From Costus lasius (lineage: Eukaryota > Streptophyta > Magnoliopsida > Zingiberales > Costaceae), in assembly GCA_027563935.2 (NCBI GenBank), contig JANVAS020000222.1:5332001-5396000 (forward strand): a DNA stretch of 64,000 bases. The letters run 5' to 3'. Below are positions 7,801 to 19,298 of this stretch, one piece after another; within the stretch, counting starts at the first letter, position 1, and the number at the start of each line of letters is the position of its first letter. The position numbers were made by a program, and so were the translations under genes. The notes beneath the pieces are model-generated. The model saw only the letters and a list, made by a program, of their open reading frames with translations, was not told where the DNA came from and searched no databases.

Positions 7801-8707
7801 CCAGATGAAAGATCTAGGAGAAGCAGCCTATGTATTAGGTGTGAAGATCTACCGGGATAGATCTAAGAGGCTTCTCGGGCTATGCCAGAGTACTTACATC
7901 GATAAAGTCCTGGAGAGATTCCATTTAGAAAATTCTAAACGTGGATATCTTCCAGTCAGACATGGTCTGAGTCTTTCAAAGAGTCAGTGTCCACAAACAC
8001 AGACTGAGAAAGATGAAATGGACAATAGGCCTTATGCTTCGGCTATTGGGTCCATTATGTATGCGATGTTGTGTACTCGCCCAGACGTCGCTTACGGGTT
8101 AAGCGTGACCAGTCGGTTCCAAAGTAATCCAGGTGTGGCGCACTGGATTGCGGTCAAGAACATCTTAAAATATCTGCGGAGGACCAAAGATATGTTCTTG
8201 TTATATGGTGGTCAGGAAGAACTCAGTATAGAGGGATATACTGACGCTTCGTTCCAGTCGGACCAGGATGATTTCCGATCGCAATCAGGCTATATTTTTA
8301 GCTTGAATGGTGGAGCAGTGGTGTGGAAGAGTTTCAAACAGTCAACTGTTGCTGATTCCACAACAGAAGCCGAGTATGTTGCAGCCTCGGAAGCATCCAA
8401 GGAGGCAGTGTGGATTCGTAAGTTCGTGAGAGAACTTGGTGTCGTTCCTTCGAGTGCTGATCCTTTGGTTATCTTCTGTGATAACACTGGAGCCATCGCA
8501 CAAGCAAAGGAACCACGGTCGCACCAGAAGTCCAAGCACATACAGAGACGGTTTCACTTGATCCGGGAGATCATTGATCGAGGCGAGATCAAAATTTGCA
8601 AGGTTCATACAGATGACAATCTGGCAGACCCGCTTACCAAGCCTCTGGCGCAGCAGAAGCATGAGAAGCACTGTAATAATATGGGTTTGAGATTTCTCAA
8701 CCATTAG
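4832..8707 (+). CDS. Gag-Pol polyprotein of copia A, intact (1291 aa)
   Basis: This single frame encodes capsid and all enzymes needed for retrotransposition in cytoplasmic particles and integration. Visible parts: Gag (about residues 1-235); CCHC zinc knuckle starting at Cys240; protease with Asp-Thr-Ala at about 287-289; integrase HHCC finger (His421, His426, then a CxxC); integrase DDE residues at about Asp482, Asp545 and Glu581 (35 residues between the last two); RT with a TAFLNG-type motif and YVDD at about 965-968; RNase H to the C terminus (TDASF, then TEAEY). The length is normal for plant copia. The start at 4832 is the first ATG after the splice-like TTGTAG and matches D. The stop is 20 bp before the 3' LTR. 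The protease motif is DTA where DSG or DTG is usual; it is the same in B, D, J and L. Confidence 0.97.
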   Translation: MNFNVRSLLEREKFAGPNFSDWFGHLKIVLKAERKLYVLETAIPPQPAPNAARAVRDAYEKHVNDSIDVACLMLASMTPPLQRQHEDMSAIEIIANLKMLYAAQARTERYNLTKLFFQSKLAEGSPVGAHVLKMIGHKEALEKLGHTVNQELAVDIILQSLPPSFDAFIINFNMNKIDCTPAELLNMLLTTEETLKGKPSTSVLMVPSRNKKKGKKGKAPVKNYSKALKQKVKRSKDNRCFHCGQLGHWKKDCKALQGDKRGSIASGSGIYVTEVMLSSSTISWVLDTACGVHICSNVQELKRRRQVGQHEVDLRVGNGARVAAVAVGDYFISLPSGIVLELNNCYFVPSITKNIISIPALVRKGFAFECKISKCVLSYDNIVYATGSINNGLFMLDMENSVQNIDNKKAKYADDSTLLWHSRLGHINEKRIKRLHDHGLLGSFSYEEIDTCKACLMGKMTKSPFPHKGQRASGLLDLIHSDVCGPFSKHARGGYLYFITFTDDFSRYGYVYLMRHKSESFDKFKEFKNEVQNQLGRNIKALRSDRGGEYLSREFTDYLKEYGIISQLTPPGTPQWNGVSERRNRTLLDMVRSMMSQATLPYSFWGFALETAAKVLNRVPSKAVSKTPYELWYGKQPSLTFIRIWGCEAYVKKLASGKLESRSEKCIFVGYPKETKGYYFYDPKENKVFVARTAIFLEKEFLLQEASGREIKLDENPEEGQSSQAQLDEPEPVIEQPEAQISREPRRSGRIRRQPERYDGVYIINNDEPLTYADAVSGPESARWLEAMRAEMDSMSDNQVWDLVDPPPGVIPIGCKWIFKKKIDMDGNVVTYKGRLVAKGFKQIYGIDYDETFSPVAMFKSIRILFAIAAYYDYEIWQMDVKTAFLNGNLDEDVYMTQPEGFTNPSDRHKICKLKKSIYGLKQASRSWNIHFDESISEFGFIKNEDDPCVYKRFSGSVITFLILYVDDILIIGNDIPELHAVKAWLGKCFQMKDLGEAAYVLGVKIYRDRSKRLLGLCQSTYIDKVLERFHLENSKRGYLPVRHGLSLSKSQCPQTQTEKDEMDNRPYASAIGSIMYAMLCTRPDVAYGLSVTSRFQSNPGVAHWIAVKNILKYLRRTKDMFLLYGGQEELSIEGYTDASFQSDQDDFRSQSGYIFSLNGGAVVWKSFKQSTVADSTTEAEYVAASEASKEAVWIRKFVRELGVVPSSADPLVIFCDNTGAIAQAKEPRSHQKSKHIQRRFHLIREIIDRGEIKICKVHTDDNLADPLTKPLAQQKHEKHCNNMGLRFLNH

Positions 8708-8718
8708 ATTAAGTGCAA

Positions 8719-8727
8719 GTGGGAGAT
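8719..8727 (+). other. Polypurine tract of A
   Basis: GTGGGAGAT lies directly before the 3' LTR and is the plus-strand primer. The same sequence precedes the 3' LTRs of B, D, J, K and L. Confidence 0.85.
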
Positions 8728-10435
8728 TGTTGGGGTATGCCCTTAAGGCTAATGTTTGAGGCCTTTGGGATTGTATAAGTATCATGTAATAAACTTTTGT
8801 GTTTATAAAGGCATGGTTATTATTCAGGTTGTTACCTTGTCTGCTGTAATAAGTGTACTACTGAATAATGTCTCAAAGCTGTTCAGCTTGGCTGACATGC
8901 TCTATGTCCTTAGTCGAGATATCTTGGTGAACATGAGACAGCCTTGATATGATTGAGACTAATATGAGTGCTAATCTTATAGGATGCTTCGAGCATGGAA
9001 TAAGATGTAGACTCATGGGTACATTGGATGTACTGGACAGACCCTACTAGGATATTCCATTGCTTGTCACAATGTGAATATTCCTTGTAAGCACTAAGTG
9101 GCACATGTCCTCTGACTTGAGATCATTTGTGTTTCTAAATGATGATTGTCATTGTCTTGAGGTAGTTCAATATCATTTGAAACATAATGATTATAGACTA
9201 TCTTGGATGGTGAGCTTGAATCATGTTAGGGCACTAGTGATAGACATAGGATTGCCGTCTCCTTGTTTAAGGAGTGTGATGTTCTAAAGGGCCCCCCTTA
9301 TATGAGATGATTGAGAAAGTGTATGGCCATACCCAGATGACTATGTTGATCTGATCTAATCATGCTCATTGTATTGGAGTAACAAGCTTGACTCGCTTGT
9401 CCAATAAGAACATCCAGTGGCAAAGGATGCTTGTATGCCTTGTGATGTTGATTCACCTTGTGCTGTGATTTGGGTGTAGTCTTGGAAGACTCTTTCCTTT
9501 ATATCGGGAGACAGTGATGTGTTGCTAGATACCCCTCACTGATTGTGATAACGAGAGTTATCGTTACCGACATTTAAAGGAAACCCTTAGGGTCGCACAA
9601 TTTGGTGATATGGCTTACTTGAGTCAGATCGTGTGGACTGGATTGTTTTGATTCAGTTTAAAGGAGTTTAAACTCTGATTGTAAGTGAGATCCAGTCTGA
9701 TCATGTTTGATTGATTAGGGCTTGAGATCGGTAAGCTTCGATCGAGAGTGTGGATGCTAGATCGGTGAGATCAAGAGCATCATGAGATGTACGGTTAGAT
9801 CTTGAATCTTCATGGTTCATAGAGATTTAGACCATGGCTTGGGTTGGTTCTTTTGGTCTTTGGACCAATTGGAATTGAACCGAATTCAATTGATCCGGTT
9901 CACATTTGTGTTCGATTGGTTCAATTGAATTGGCGTTGGGGATAAGTTCACAAGACATGAACGCATGTCTTGATGACTTTCCTTAATGGGAAGTCTTGAA
10001 AACGCCTAACGCCAAATAACGCAAAAGCTTAATGTTCCTTGTGTCTTTCGAAGCTCTCTCTCGTGGGTGGTGTGTGGACGATCTTGGAGAAGAGCTCTCG
10101 GCGACAAGGAAGAACATCTCATCTCCTCAACACCAAAGGGCACCTTGGCAATTGTTGCTAGCACATCAAGTTGCGCAAGAAGTAAGCCTTCATCCTTTGT
10201 GTGTGTCTTCTTTGGAGGAGAGCCCTCTTCGGCCTCTAGCTTCCAAGCCGCCACCCTTACATGGCTATGGTAAAAGATCTCAAACATAATAATTATAAAG
10301 TTGATCATTTACATGAGTTCATGCAAACGATTTTATTGAAACTCTAGAAGAATACATTTCCGCATGTTCTAGGGTTTGCCCCCCTCTTGAAAGGGGTTTT
10401 TCATGCTTGCGCTCCCCCTTGAAGGGGACCCTTCA
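8728..10435 (+). repeat. 3' LTR of A
   Basis: It is 1708 bp and differs from the 5' LTR at one base seen by eye. It is followed by the TSD GATGT and the resumed 5' LTR of B. Confidence 0.97.
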
Positions 10436-11674
10436 GATGTCGATGTCGATATCCATTCCAACGACCTGGGTAGCAGTGAAGCACTGCTAGGTGCCACTCA
10501 CTGCTTGTGATGACCTTTGGTCAGCACTGCCAGCGTCAGAGGAACCTACAAGGTCGCACACCTTGATACTTGAGTTCTCGTATTGATCGGGAAGCCTTAT
10601 GATCGAGTTATTGGATAACTCGGATCTAATTGGGAGATTTCATCAGCGCCAATGGGCCTGATGAGATGGAAGAATGTTATCGGAGCCAAACTTCATTTTT
10701 GGCAGGTTGACCCGTATTTGACCATGGTTGGTCACATTTGGATTAGGGTTGCATTGGATTGGATCCAAGTGCTTAATCAACCTATGCAATGATGTTTGGG
10801 CTAGCTCATTATCCAATGAGGCCCAATAACAAGTTCTCATGAAGAGATGAGAGGCTAAAAGGGTATAATGGGGAGAAACATGAACCATTAGGCGCCTAGG
10901 GGCATAATGGGGTCATGTTGGCGCCTTTGCTTTATTATGGAAGTAAAGGGCGCCTCCCCCTCTCTTCCTAGGATGCAATGCATGCCTCTATGGCATTGCT
11001 TGAGGCGCAAGGCAAGGCCTTGGCGCACAAGGAAAGGTGTGGGAACAAAAGGTAAGGTTGAATGAGAATTATGGAAATGTCTTGGAGACTTTCCTTATCT
11101 CAAACCTCCTCATCCTAGCCCTACACTTGTCATGATCCTAGCCATTACCCTAACCGCCTCTTGCCCTATAAATATGACCCTAGTCGCCCCATCTTGTGTG
11201 TAATAAATCCTTGAAGGCGTGAACACAAGGAGAGGGGCGAGTGCTTGGAGCAAGGGCGCATCTTCCATAACCGCAACCCTCTTCCTCCTTTCCTCTTGGC
11301 GCAAGGAGATCTAGGGCTTGGCGGCTTGGGCGGTTTTCCTTCTTCACTTGGCGCATCTTTTCTCTAAGTGGCGCAAGAGAAGTAAAACATCTCCCTAAGG
11401 CTTGGATCTTCTTCCCGAGGCTAGCACCGGGCGTGGAAGAAGAGAACTCAAGAGATCCGTGTGTGCGAGACTGCAGAGGGCGAACACTTGGGCGCCTTCA
11501 TCGACATCGCTCCATATTGCTCTTAAGGTATTTCCTAACTCATCGTGTCGACTCCCTTGCTTGCGATCTTCACTGGGTTTTTGGGACTGGCCTGTTTCGG
11601 GGACATTCTTCCGCTGCGAAAAATGTATGTCCATAACTCTGAAAATTGTAAAATGTCCCCGGGGTTTCCCAACA
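10436..11674 (+). repeat. 5' LTR of B, second part (with A's TSD copy)
   Basis: It resumes the LTR of B after A. It contains the second half of the U3 hairpins: AGCAGTG-AAG-CACTGCT (10472-10488), TGACC-TTT-GGTCA (10511-10523) and ACCT-ACA-AGGT plus CGCACA (10544-10560). The promoter region follows. Near the end GGGGACATT (11599-11607) pairs with AATGTCCCC (11652-11660). It ends CAACA. Confidence 0.95.
11167..11207 (+). promoter_or_regulatory. TATA box and poly(A) signal of the B LTR
   Basis: TATAAATA is at 11167-11174 and AATAAA at 11202-11207; the 3' LTR copy has TATAAATA at 18786-18793. This spacing puts transcription start around 11195-11205 and the poly(A) signal at the beginning of R. 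It therefore places the hairpin domain in U3, about 600 bp upstream. Confidence 0.65.
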
Positions 11675-11675
11675 G

Positions 11676-11687
11676 TGGTATCAGAGC
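11676..11687 (+). other. Primer-binding site of B (initiator-Met tRNA)
   Basis: TGGTATCAGAGC starts two bases after the LTR end. Confidence 0.9.
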
Positions 11688-13331
11688 GACTTGCAAGACT
11701 CGAACGTTGTTTTATGCTTTTCTTCCATGCTCACATGCTATATCTCTATTTTCGTAAATAGCATGATGCATGGCAATCGATTTTTCTAAAAGTAGAAAAA
11801 TTAGGGTTTCTTGTTTCTATCATCCTCTCAATCTCTTTTGGATATTTGGACTATTTTTCTTGTTTGATTTAAATATCAAAGGCGCACGTAATTTTGTTAA
11901 GTAGGACGGGCATTGTGTCTTCGGACTGGCCAAGTCTCTTGATCTGACAAAATTGCCAGCCGAATGGATCTCTGAAATCATCATGAAAAATAAATAGCAA
12001 TAAACCAAAAGACTTGTGAGAAGAAGATGAGAAAAAGAAACTGGTTTTGTGAAAAAGTAAAATTTCAGATTTTATGTTTTTCATGAGCATGTAGAATTGC
12101 ATGAGTAAATACCTTGATTGTGCATGATGTTGTGATCATTAGTCAAGCCCCCCTCTTGCATGCCTGCGATGTATCCTTGTGCGGCCTGCGTGCCATCTTT
12201 TTCAATATTTTGTAAAAATTAAGAGGAAGATTAAGGGCTAGGCGCATCCTTCTTGGACCTTGATGCTCGCATCTTGCTTGATGGCGCAAGCATGCAAGGT
12301 GCCGCATGCAAGCTAGTGCTTGGTTGCTTGGTGACGAAAAAGGTCTTGTCCCCTTGCATGGTGGCGCACCTTCCTTGGAGGAAGACCATGGCATTGGCCG
12401 AACCTATGGGGAACTTCGAAAGTATTCCTCTACGGTTTGAGAGCTAAACCATGAGAGAAGGACCTTGGAGCCAACCTTGAAGTTCAAGCTAGAGGTCGGC
12501 TAGGCTAGGTCTAGTTTTGGGGCTTGAGTTCTAGGACAAGAGTTGAACCTATTTTATGGCATGGATTGGTTCAATGTCTTGTATAGGATATGATCACATC
12601 ATCCTTTACTGCTTTTATTATTATCTGCAGAAGCATGCCTGAAATGTTTTACCGTTATGTTATCACTATAGGATTGCATGCCTGTAATGATAGACATAAG
12701 ATAAAACTGAGATGATGAGACCTTAAACACAAACCCTCAATTAAAATATCAAGTCTTGTAGCCTTCTAACGCGTAGCCCTCACTAATCTATCGATCAGTG
12801 GAGTTGTGAATTGTTTCCCACCCTCGTGGGACACACCCACTTATCTTTAGAAAGTGCATGGTGGCAATGGTTTCCCCAGTCCAGTTTTAACCTGGGTGTG
12901 CCTTCGCAAGGAAACTCGTTGGCCCTGGGCATAACGGTTAGGAATGGACTTGACTAGAAGTTCACATGTGCTGGGCACATGGTGAAAGTCTAGAGGCATC
13001 GTTGAGAGGTAAAGGTTTCATGTTGTATCCAGCCCTCGCTGGACATGAAATGCCCAAACTGTCTCGACAAGGGGAGTTGCTTGGAGCAACCGGCCGGCGC
13101 GCCCACCTTAGGAAGCATGGGTTACTTTGTGTATCTCATCCCACCCTCGTAGGACGCAAAGCCTCATGTGAAATAAGGATCCCATCTCACTAGGAAGTTT
13201 TAAACTTCCCGATTGACTTTGTGGGTTGTCAATTCGAATATAAAATAGTGGGAGCTATGGTCATTTAAAACAAGTCCAGTTTAAATGATTCGAAGTAGTA
13301 CTAATCTGTTCTTCTTGGGTGTTGTAGAACA
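11688..13331 (+). other. Untranslated leader of B
   Basis: It is 1.64 kb with no coding frame. The first part is AT-rich, and 12140-12460 is rich in GGCGCA and TGCATG words. From 12750 it can be matched to the leader of A (CTTCTAACGCG-type block, three stem-loops, conserved 16-base block). It ends in a splice-acceptor-like TTGTAG at 13327. Confidence 0.75.
12816..13209 (+). ncRNA. Stem-loop modules in the leader of B
   Basis: TCCCAC-CCTC-GTGGGA (12816-12831), TCCAGC-CCTC-GCTGGA (13028-13043) and TCCCAC-CCTC-GTAGGA with one mismatch (13139-13154) share the loop CCTC. Next come GGATCCCATCTCACTA (13177-13192) and the stem GGAAGTT-TTA-AACTTCC (13193-13209). The order and spacing match A, but the stem sequences differ. 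Confidence 0.55.
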
Positions 13332-16300
13332 ATGGCTACGAACACTGGCGGATTATCACTGCGATCACTCCTTGATAAGGATAAGTTAGTTGGAACTAAC
13401 TTTGTGGACTGGCATCGGAATTTGAGGATAGTCCTCAAGCTCGAGAAGAAGCTGTATGTCCTTGAACAGCCTCTTCCTGCGACTCCTCCGCCTAATGCCC
13501 GAACGGCAGACAGAGATGCTTTTAGAAAGCATCAGGATGACTCTTTGGAGGTTGCATGTCTTATGCTAGTCAGTATGGCACCTGAGATGCTTTTAGAAAG
13601 CATCAGGATGACTCTTTGGAGGTTGCATGTCTTATGCTAGCCAGTATGGCACCTGAACTGCAGGTGCAATATGAGGAGCAGAACGCTTTTCAGATGATTA
13701 CTCGTCTGAAATAGATGTTCGAGGCTCAGGCTAGAACTGAGAGATTTGACACCGCCAAAGCAGTCTTTCGGTGCAAGTTGTCTGAAGGTGCACCAGTGAG
13801 ACCCCATGTTCTCAAACTCATTGGGAATGTGGATCATCTCAGGAGACTGGGACACACCATAGACAACGAGCTGGTTGTGGATCTTATTCTTCATTCCCTG
13901 CCCCCTAGCTTCAGTCCGTTTATCATTAACTTCAACATGAACCGGATTGAGTGCACACGGGAGGAATTGATGAATATGCTCCAAACAGCCGAGCGAGAGA
14001 TGGGTAAGACCAAACCCAATTCTGTTCTTTTGGTCCCTGCGACCAAGAAGATAAAGAAGAAGGGTAAGGCACATGCTAAGAGCAGTGCCAGAGGTCCTAC
14101 CAAAGCAATGAAGAAAAGGGCGAAGAAGTCAAAGGAACAAAGGTGTTTCCACTGTGGCGAGCAGGGCCACTGGAGAAGGGACTGCAGGCAGCTTCAGAAT
14201 GAGGAGAAGAAAGGCTTGGCCTTAACTTCTAGCTCAGGTATTTATGTTACAGAAGTCAACCTTTCAACTTCTATGCCATGGGTATTGGATACCGCATGTG
14301 GAGCTCATATTTGTACAAATATGCAGGGGCTCAAGAAAAGTAGATCGGTGTTGCCTGGAGAGATTGACCTATGCGTTGGAAACGGGGCATAGGTTGCTGC
14401 TGTTGCTGTAAGCGTTCTGACTCTCTCCTTGCCTTCTGGACTTCAATTAGAACTAGACAATTGCTTTTGTGTACCTTCGCTAACAAAGAACATTGTATCC
14501 ATTCCTTGCTTGGCGAGGAAAGGATTTAAATTTGAAATAAATAAGAACTCCTGTTCTTTTTCATTTGCAAATATGTTCTATGGGAAGGGTACTTTGTGCA
14601 ATGGTCTATATATCTTGGATATGGAAAGTTCTATTTGTAACATAAGCAATAAGAGGACCAAACTGAGTGGTTCAGTTGGTGCTTTCCTATGGCACTGTCG
14701 ATTAGCCCATATAAACAAGAATCGCATCCAACAACTCCATGCAAATGGATTGTTAGATTCAAGTTCCTTGGAGGAATTTGATACTTGTGAACCTTGTTTA
14801 TTAGGGAAGATTACAAAGGCGCCCTTCACCAAGATTGGTGAGAGGGCAGAAGGTTTATTGGATCTCATACATACTGATGTGTGTGGGCCCTTCAATAAAC
14901 AAGCCAGAGGAGGGTACAGCTACTTCATTACCTTTAACGATGACTTCAGTAGGTATGGTTATGTCTACTTAATGAGACATAAATCTGAATCCATTGAGAA
15001 ATTCAAGGAGTTCAAGAATGAAGTAGAGAACCAGCTTGGAAGATCCATTAAAGCTCTTCGATCAGATCGAGGTGGAGAATACCTGAGTGGTGAGTTCTTT
15101 GACTATCTGAAAGAGTGTGAGATCATATCCCAACTCACTCCTCCTGGAACACCTCAATGGAATGGTGTCTCTGAAAGGAGAAATCGAACTTTATTGGATA
15201 TAGTTCGATCCATGATGAGTCATGCAACTCTACCTTCATCATTCTGGGGGCATGCACTAGAAACAGCTTCTCTAATACTGAATAATGTTCCATCTAAGAG
15301 TGTCTCCAAAATACCATACGAGGTATGGAGTGGAAGACGCCCTAATCTCACGTTTATCAGGATCTGGGGATGTGAGGCTTATGTCAAACGTCAGGATTCT
15401 AGCAAGCTAGAACCTAAATCTGATAAGTGTGTGTTTGTGGGGGTATCCTAAGGAAACTAAAGGATACTACTTCTATGTCCCAACCGAGAACAAAGTTTTT
15501 GTTGCTCAGGGTGCTGTCTTTCTAGAGAAAGAATTTCTTATGAAAGAAGTTAGTGGGAGGAAGTTTGACTTGGATAAGGTCCAAGTGCAAGCACAAGACA
15601 AAGAGATGGAATCTGAGCCACCTGCACCGGTTGCTAGGCAACCTAAGGCTCAGACACAGGTCCCGCGTAGGTCTGGGAGAATTCATCGTGCACCTGAAAG
15701 GTATGGGTCACTACCGACCCAACACGATGGGATCTTCATCATTGAGGATGAACCTAGAACCTATGATGAGGCGGTTAGTGGACCGGACTCCGAGAAATGG
15801 CTTGAGGCCATGAGATCTGAGATGGATTCCATGTCGGCTAACCAAGTCTGGGATTTGGTTGAGCTGCCTGATGGGGTAAAACCCATAGGGTGTAAATGGG
15901 TCTTCAATAAGAAGACAGACATGGATGGCAAAATAGTTACCTATAAGGGTAGACTAGTGGCTAAAGGATTTAAACAAGTCCACGAGGTGGACTATGATGA
16001 AACCTTCTCGCCAGTTGCCATGATTAAATCCATTCGGATTCTGCTTGCTATAGCTGCATATCATGACTATGAGATATGGCAGATGGATGTGAAAACAGCG
16101 TTCCTTAACGGGAAGCTGACTGAGGATGTGTATATGACACAACCTGATGGCTTCATCCATCCTGCAGAGGCTAATAAGGTCTGCAGGCTAAAGAGGTCCA
16201 TTTATGGATTAAAGCAAGCATCTCGAAGTTGGAATCTTCGATTTGATGAGGCCGTGAGAGATTATGGCTTTATCAAAAGCGAAGATGACGCCTGTGTATA

Positions 16301-17324
16301 CAGAAAATTCAGTGGGAGCTTGGTGATTTTTCTGGTATTGTATGTTGATGACATACTGCTCATCGGAAACGACATCCCTAGTCTTCAAGCTGTGAAGACA
16401 TGGTTGGGGAAGTGTTTTGAGATGAAAGACTTAGGGGAGGCCGCCTATATTCTAGGCGTGAGGATCTACCGGGATAGATCCAAGAGGCTCTTGGCCCTTA
16501 GTCAAAGTACTTACATTGACAAGGTACTGGAGGGGTTCTACATGGAGCAATCCAAGAAAGGATACCTTCCAGTGAGACATGGCCTTACTCTCTCAAAGAG
16601 CCAGTGTCCTACAACACAGGCTGAGAGGGATGACATGAGTTGAATTCCTTATGCTTCGGCAGTAGGATCGATCATGTATGCAATGTTATGTACTAGACCA
16701 GATGTGGCATATGCTGTGAGCATTACCAGCCGATACCAATCCAATCCAGGTCTACAGCACTGGGTGGCTGTAAAGAATATCCTAAAGTATCTGAGAAGAA
16801 CTAAGGATTTGTTCATGGTCTATGGGGGACAGGAAGAGCTCAGTATGCAGGGCTATACTGACGCATCGTTCCAGTCTGACCCTGACGACTTTAGATCGCA
16901 GGCCGGCTATGTGTTCAAGATAAATGGAGGTGCTGTATGTTGGAAGAGCTTCAAGCAATCCACCATAGCAGATTCTACAACCGAGGCTGAGTATGTGGCT
17001 GCTTCTGAGGCAGCCAAGGAAGCTGTTTGGATAAGGAAGTTCTTATGTGATCTTCAAGTGGTACCTAGTGCAATGGATCCCATTGAACTCTACTGTGACA
17101 ACAATGGAGCAATTGCACAAGCCAAGGAACCACGGTCTCATCAAAGATCCAAACACATACTCAGAAGATTTCACCTGATCCACGGTCTCATTGACAGAGG
17201 TGATGTCAAGATTAGCAGAGTAGACACAGAGAACAATCTGGCAGACCCATTGACCAAGGCTTTGGCGCAGCAGAAGCATGATGGTCACGCTAGAGATATG
17301 GGGTTGAGATTCCTCAACTTCTAG
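13332..17324 (+). pseudogene. Gag-Pol of copia B, broken
   Basis: It is homologous to A along its whole length: CCHC knuckle near 14143, protease Asp-Thr-Ala near 14288, integrase, RT with YVDD near 16340, and RNase H. Disablements seen: a 71-bp tandem duplication (13513-13583 repeated at 13584-13654) that shifts frame; an in-frame TAG at 13712; TAG at 14390 where A has an Arg codon (two adjacent bases changed); one extra G in the run 15439-15443; TGA at 16641. It cannot encode a functional polyprotein. The decay fits the LTR divergence. Confidence 0.95.
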
Positions 17325-17336
17325 GTCTTAGTGCAA

Positions 17337-17345
17337 GTGGGAGAT
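17337..17345 (+). other. Polypurine tract of B
   Basis: GTGGGAGAT abuts the 3' LTR and is identical to that of A. Confidence 0.85.
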
Positions 17346-19293
17346 TGTTGGTGTATATGCCCTAGGACCTAGTTTTGGTCAACTTATGTACTACTTGACA
17401 CTGATATTTATATATCATTCTGGCATTGTCGTTATCATTGTTTCACTACACCTGCGATTGTGTACTTACATGATAATATCCCTGGAGACAGATTGGATCT
17501 GTGCTCGAATTATAATCCCCAGTCGATGTACCTTAGTGGATATGGGACAGCTATGGTACTTGAGAGACTGGTATGTGGGCTGGTTAGGCACGTGGTGCTA
17601 ACGCAGACACATGGGTATATCATTGGGGATATACTGGATAGACCCGCTATGAGGCTATGACTTGGTGTCATGAGTTATCCTCATAAGTGACAGGAGATGC
17701 ATTGATCCCTTGACTTGAGGTCATTGATCATTCTATATGGTTAGGGACTTGCTTTGATACAACCTAACACCTTGCCGTAGCTGGGAGGTCATAACGGTTG
17801 TTATTGAGCATGTCACGACACATATTAGAAGATCAATGGACAGACATAGGATTTGCCCATTCCCTAAGGAAGTATGATATCCATGGAGCTCCTTTATGGT
17901 TCTATGACTGAGAGTGTATGGCCATACCCAGGTGAGAACCTGTTTTAGTCATAGCCATGTGATTGGATGAAAACAAGTGGTGACACACTTGTCCAATCGG
18001 ATATCAGTACGGCAAAGAGACTGTAATGCATCTGTACCTAGTTGCGATGATGGGGATGTCGATGTCGATATCCATTCCAACGACCTGGGTAGCAGCGATG
18101 CACTGCTAGGTGCCACTCACTGCTTGTGGTGACCTTTGGTCAGCACTGCCAGCGTCAGAGGAACCTACAGGGTCGCACACCTTGATACTTGAGTTCGCGT
18201 ATTGATCGGGAAGCCTTATGATCGAGTTATTGGATAACTCGGATCTAATTGGGAGATTTCATCAGCGCCAATGGGCCTGATGAGATGGAAGAATGTTATT
18301 GGAGCCAAACTTCATTTTTGGCAAGTTGACCCGTATTTGACCATGGTTGGTCACATTTGGATTAGGGTTGCATTGGATTGGATCCAAGTGCTTAATCAAC
18401 CTATGCAATGATGTTTGGGCTAGCTCATTATCCAATGAGGCCCAATAACAAGTTCTCATGAAGAGATGAGAGGCTAAAAGGGTATAATGGGGAGAAACAT
18501 GAACCATTAGGCGCCTAGGGGCATAATGGGGTCATGTTGGCGCCTTTGCTTCATTATGGAAGTAAAGGGCGCCTCCCCCTCTCTTCCTAGGATGGAATGC
18601 ATGCCTCTATGGCATTGCTTGAGGCGCAAGGCAAGGCCTTGGCGCACAAGGAAAGGCGTGGGAACAAAAGGTAAGGTTGAATGAGAATTATAGAAATGTC
18701 TTGGAGACTTTCCTTATCTCAAACCTCCTCATCCTAGCCCTACACTTGTCATGATCCTAGCCATTACCCTAACTGCCTCTTGCCCTATAAATATGACCCT
18801 AGTCACCCCCTCTTGTGTGTAATAAATCCTTGAAGGCGTGAACACAAGGAGAGGGGCGAGTGCTTGGAGCAAGGGCGCATCTTCCATAACCGCAACCCTC
18901 TTCCTCCTTTCCTCTTGGCGCAAGGAGATCTAGGGCTTGGCGGCTTGGGCGGTTTTCCTTCTTCACTTGGCGCATCTTTTCTCTAAGTGGCGCAATAGAA
19001 GTAAAACATCTCCCTAAGGCTTGGATCTTCTTCCCGAGGCTAGCACCGGGCGTGGAAGAAGAGAACTCAAGAGATCCGTGTGTGCGAGACTGCAGAGGGC
19101 GAACACTTGGGCGCCTTCATCGACATCGCTCCATATTGCTCTTAAGGTATTTCCTAACTCATCGTGTCGACTCCCTTGCTTGCGATCTTCACTGGGTTTT
19201 TGGGACTGGCCTGTTTCGGGGACATTCTTCCGCTGCGAAAAATGTATGTCCATAACTCTGAAAATTGTAAAATGTCCCCGGGGTTTCCCAACA
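17346..19293 (+). repeat. 3' LTR of B
   Basis: It is 1948 bp, uninterrupted, and followed by the TSD GATGT (19294-19298). The full hairpin series is present: 17615-17634, 17916-17927, the GATTGGA/TCCAATC region near 17961-17998, 18091-18107 (partly weakened by two changes), 18130-18142, and 18163-18173, where an A-to-G change keeps a wobble pair. Confidence 0.95.
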
Positions 19294-19298
19294 GATGT

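Larger units (their letters stand above)
1356..10435 (+). mobile_element. Ty1/copia element A, complete and probably autonomous
   Basis: A is 9080 bp long, with both LTRs 1708 bp, and the TSD GATGT is at 1351-1355 and 10436-10440. The LTRs differ at one base that I can see (A at 1703, G at 9075). The element has a PBS for initiator-Met tRNA, a 1.75-kb leader, one uninterrupted gag-pol frame and a PPT. It is the youngest insertion in the left half and lies inside the 5' LTR of B. By polyprotein order it is Ty1/copia. The exact plant lineage (Tork, TAR or Angela type) I cannot fix without a tree. Confidence 0.97.
642..19293 (+). mobile_element. Ty1/copia element B (interrupted by element A)
   Basis: B is a complete but non-coding Ty1/copia element. 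Its 5' LTR is 642-1355 plus 10441-11674, and its 3' LTR is 17346-19293; each totals 1948 bp. It begins TGTTGG and ends CAACA. The 5-bp TSD GATGT is at 637-641 and 19294-19298. By eye the two LTRs differ at about 27 positions (about 1.4%), so B is clearly older than A. Without A it would be about 9.6 kb. The PBS is at 11676, a 1.65-kb leader follows, then a broken gag-pol and a PPT at 17337. Confidence 0.95.
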
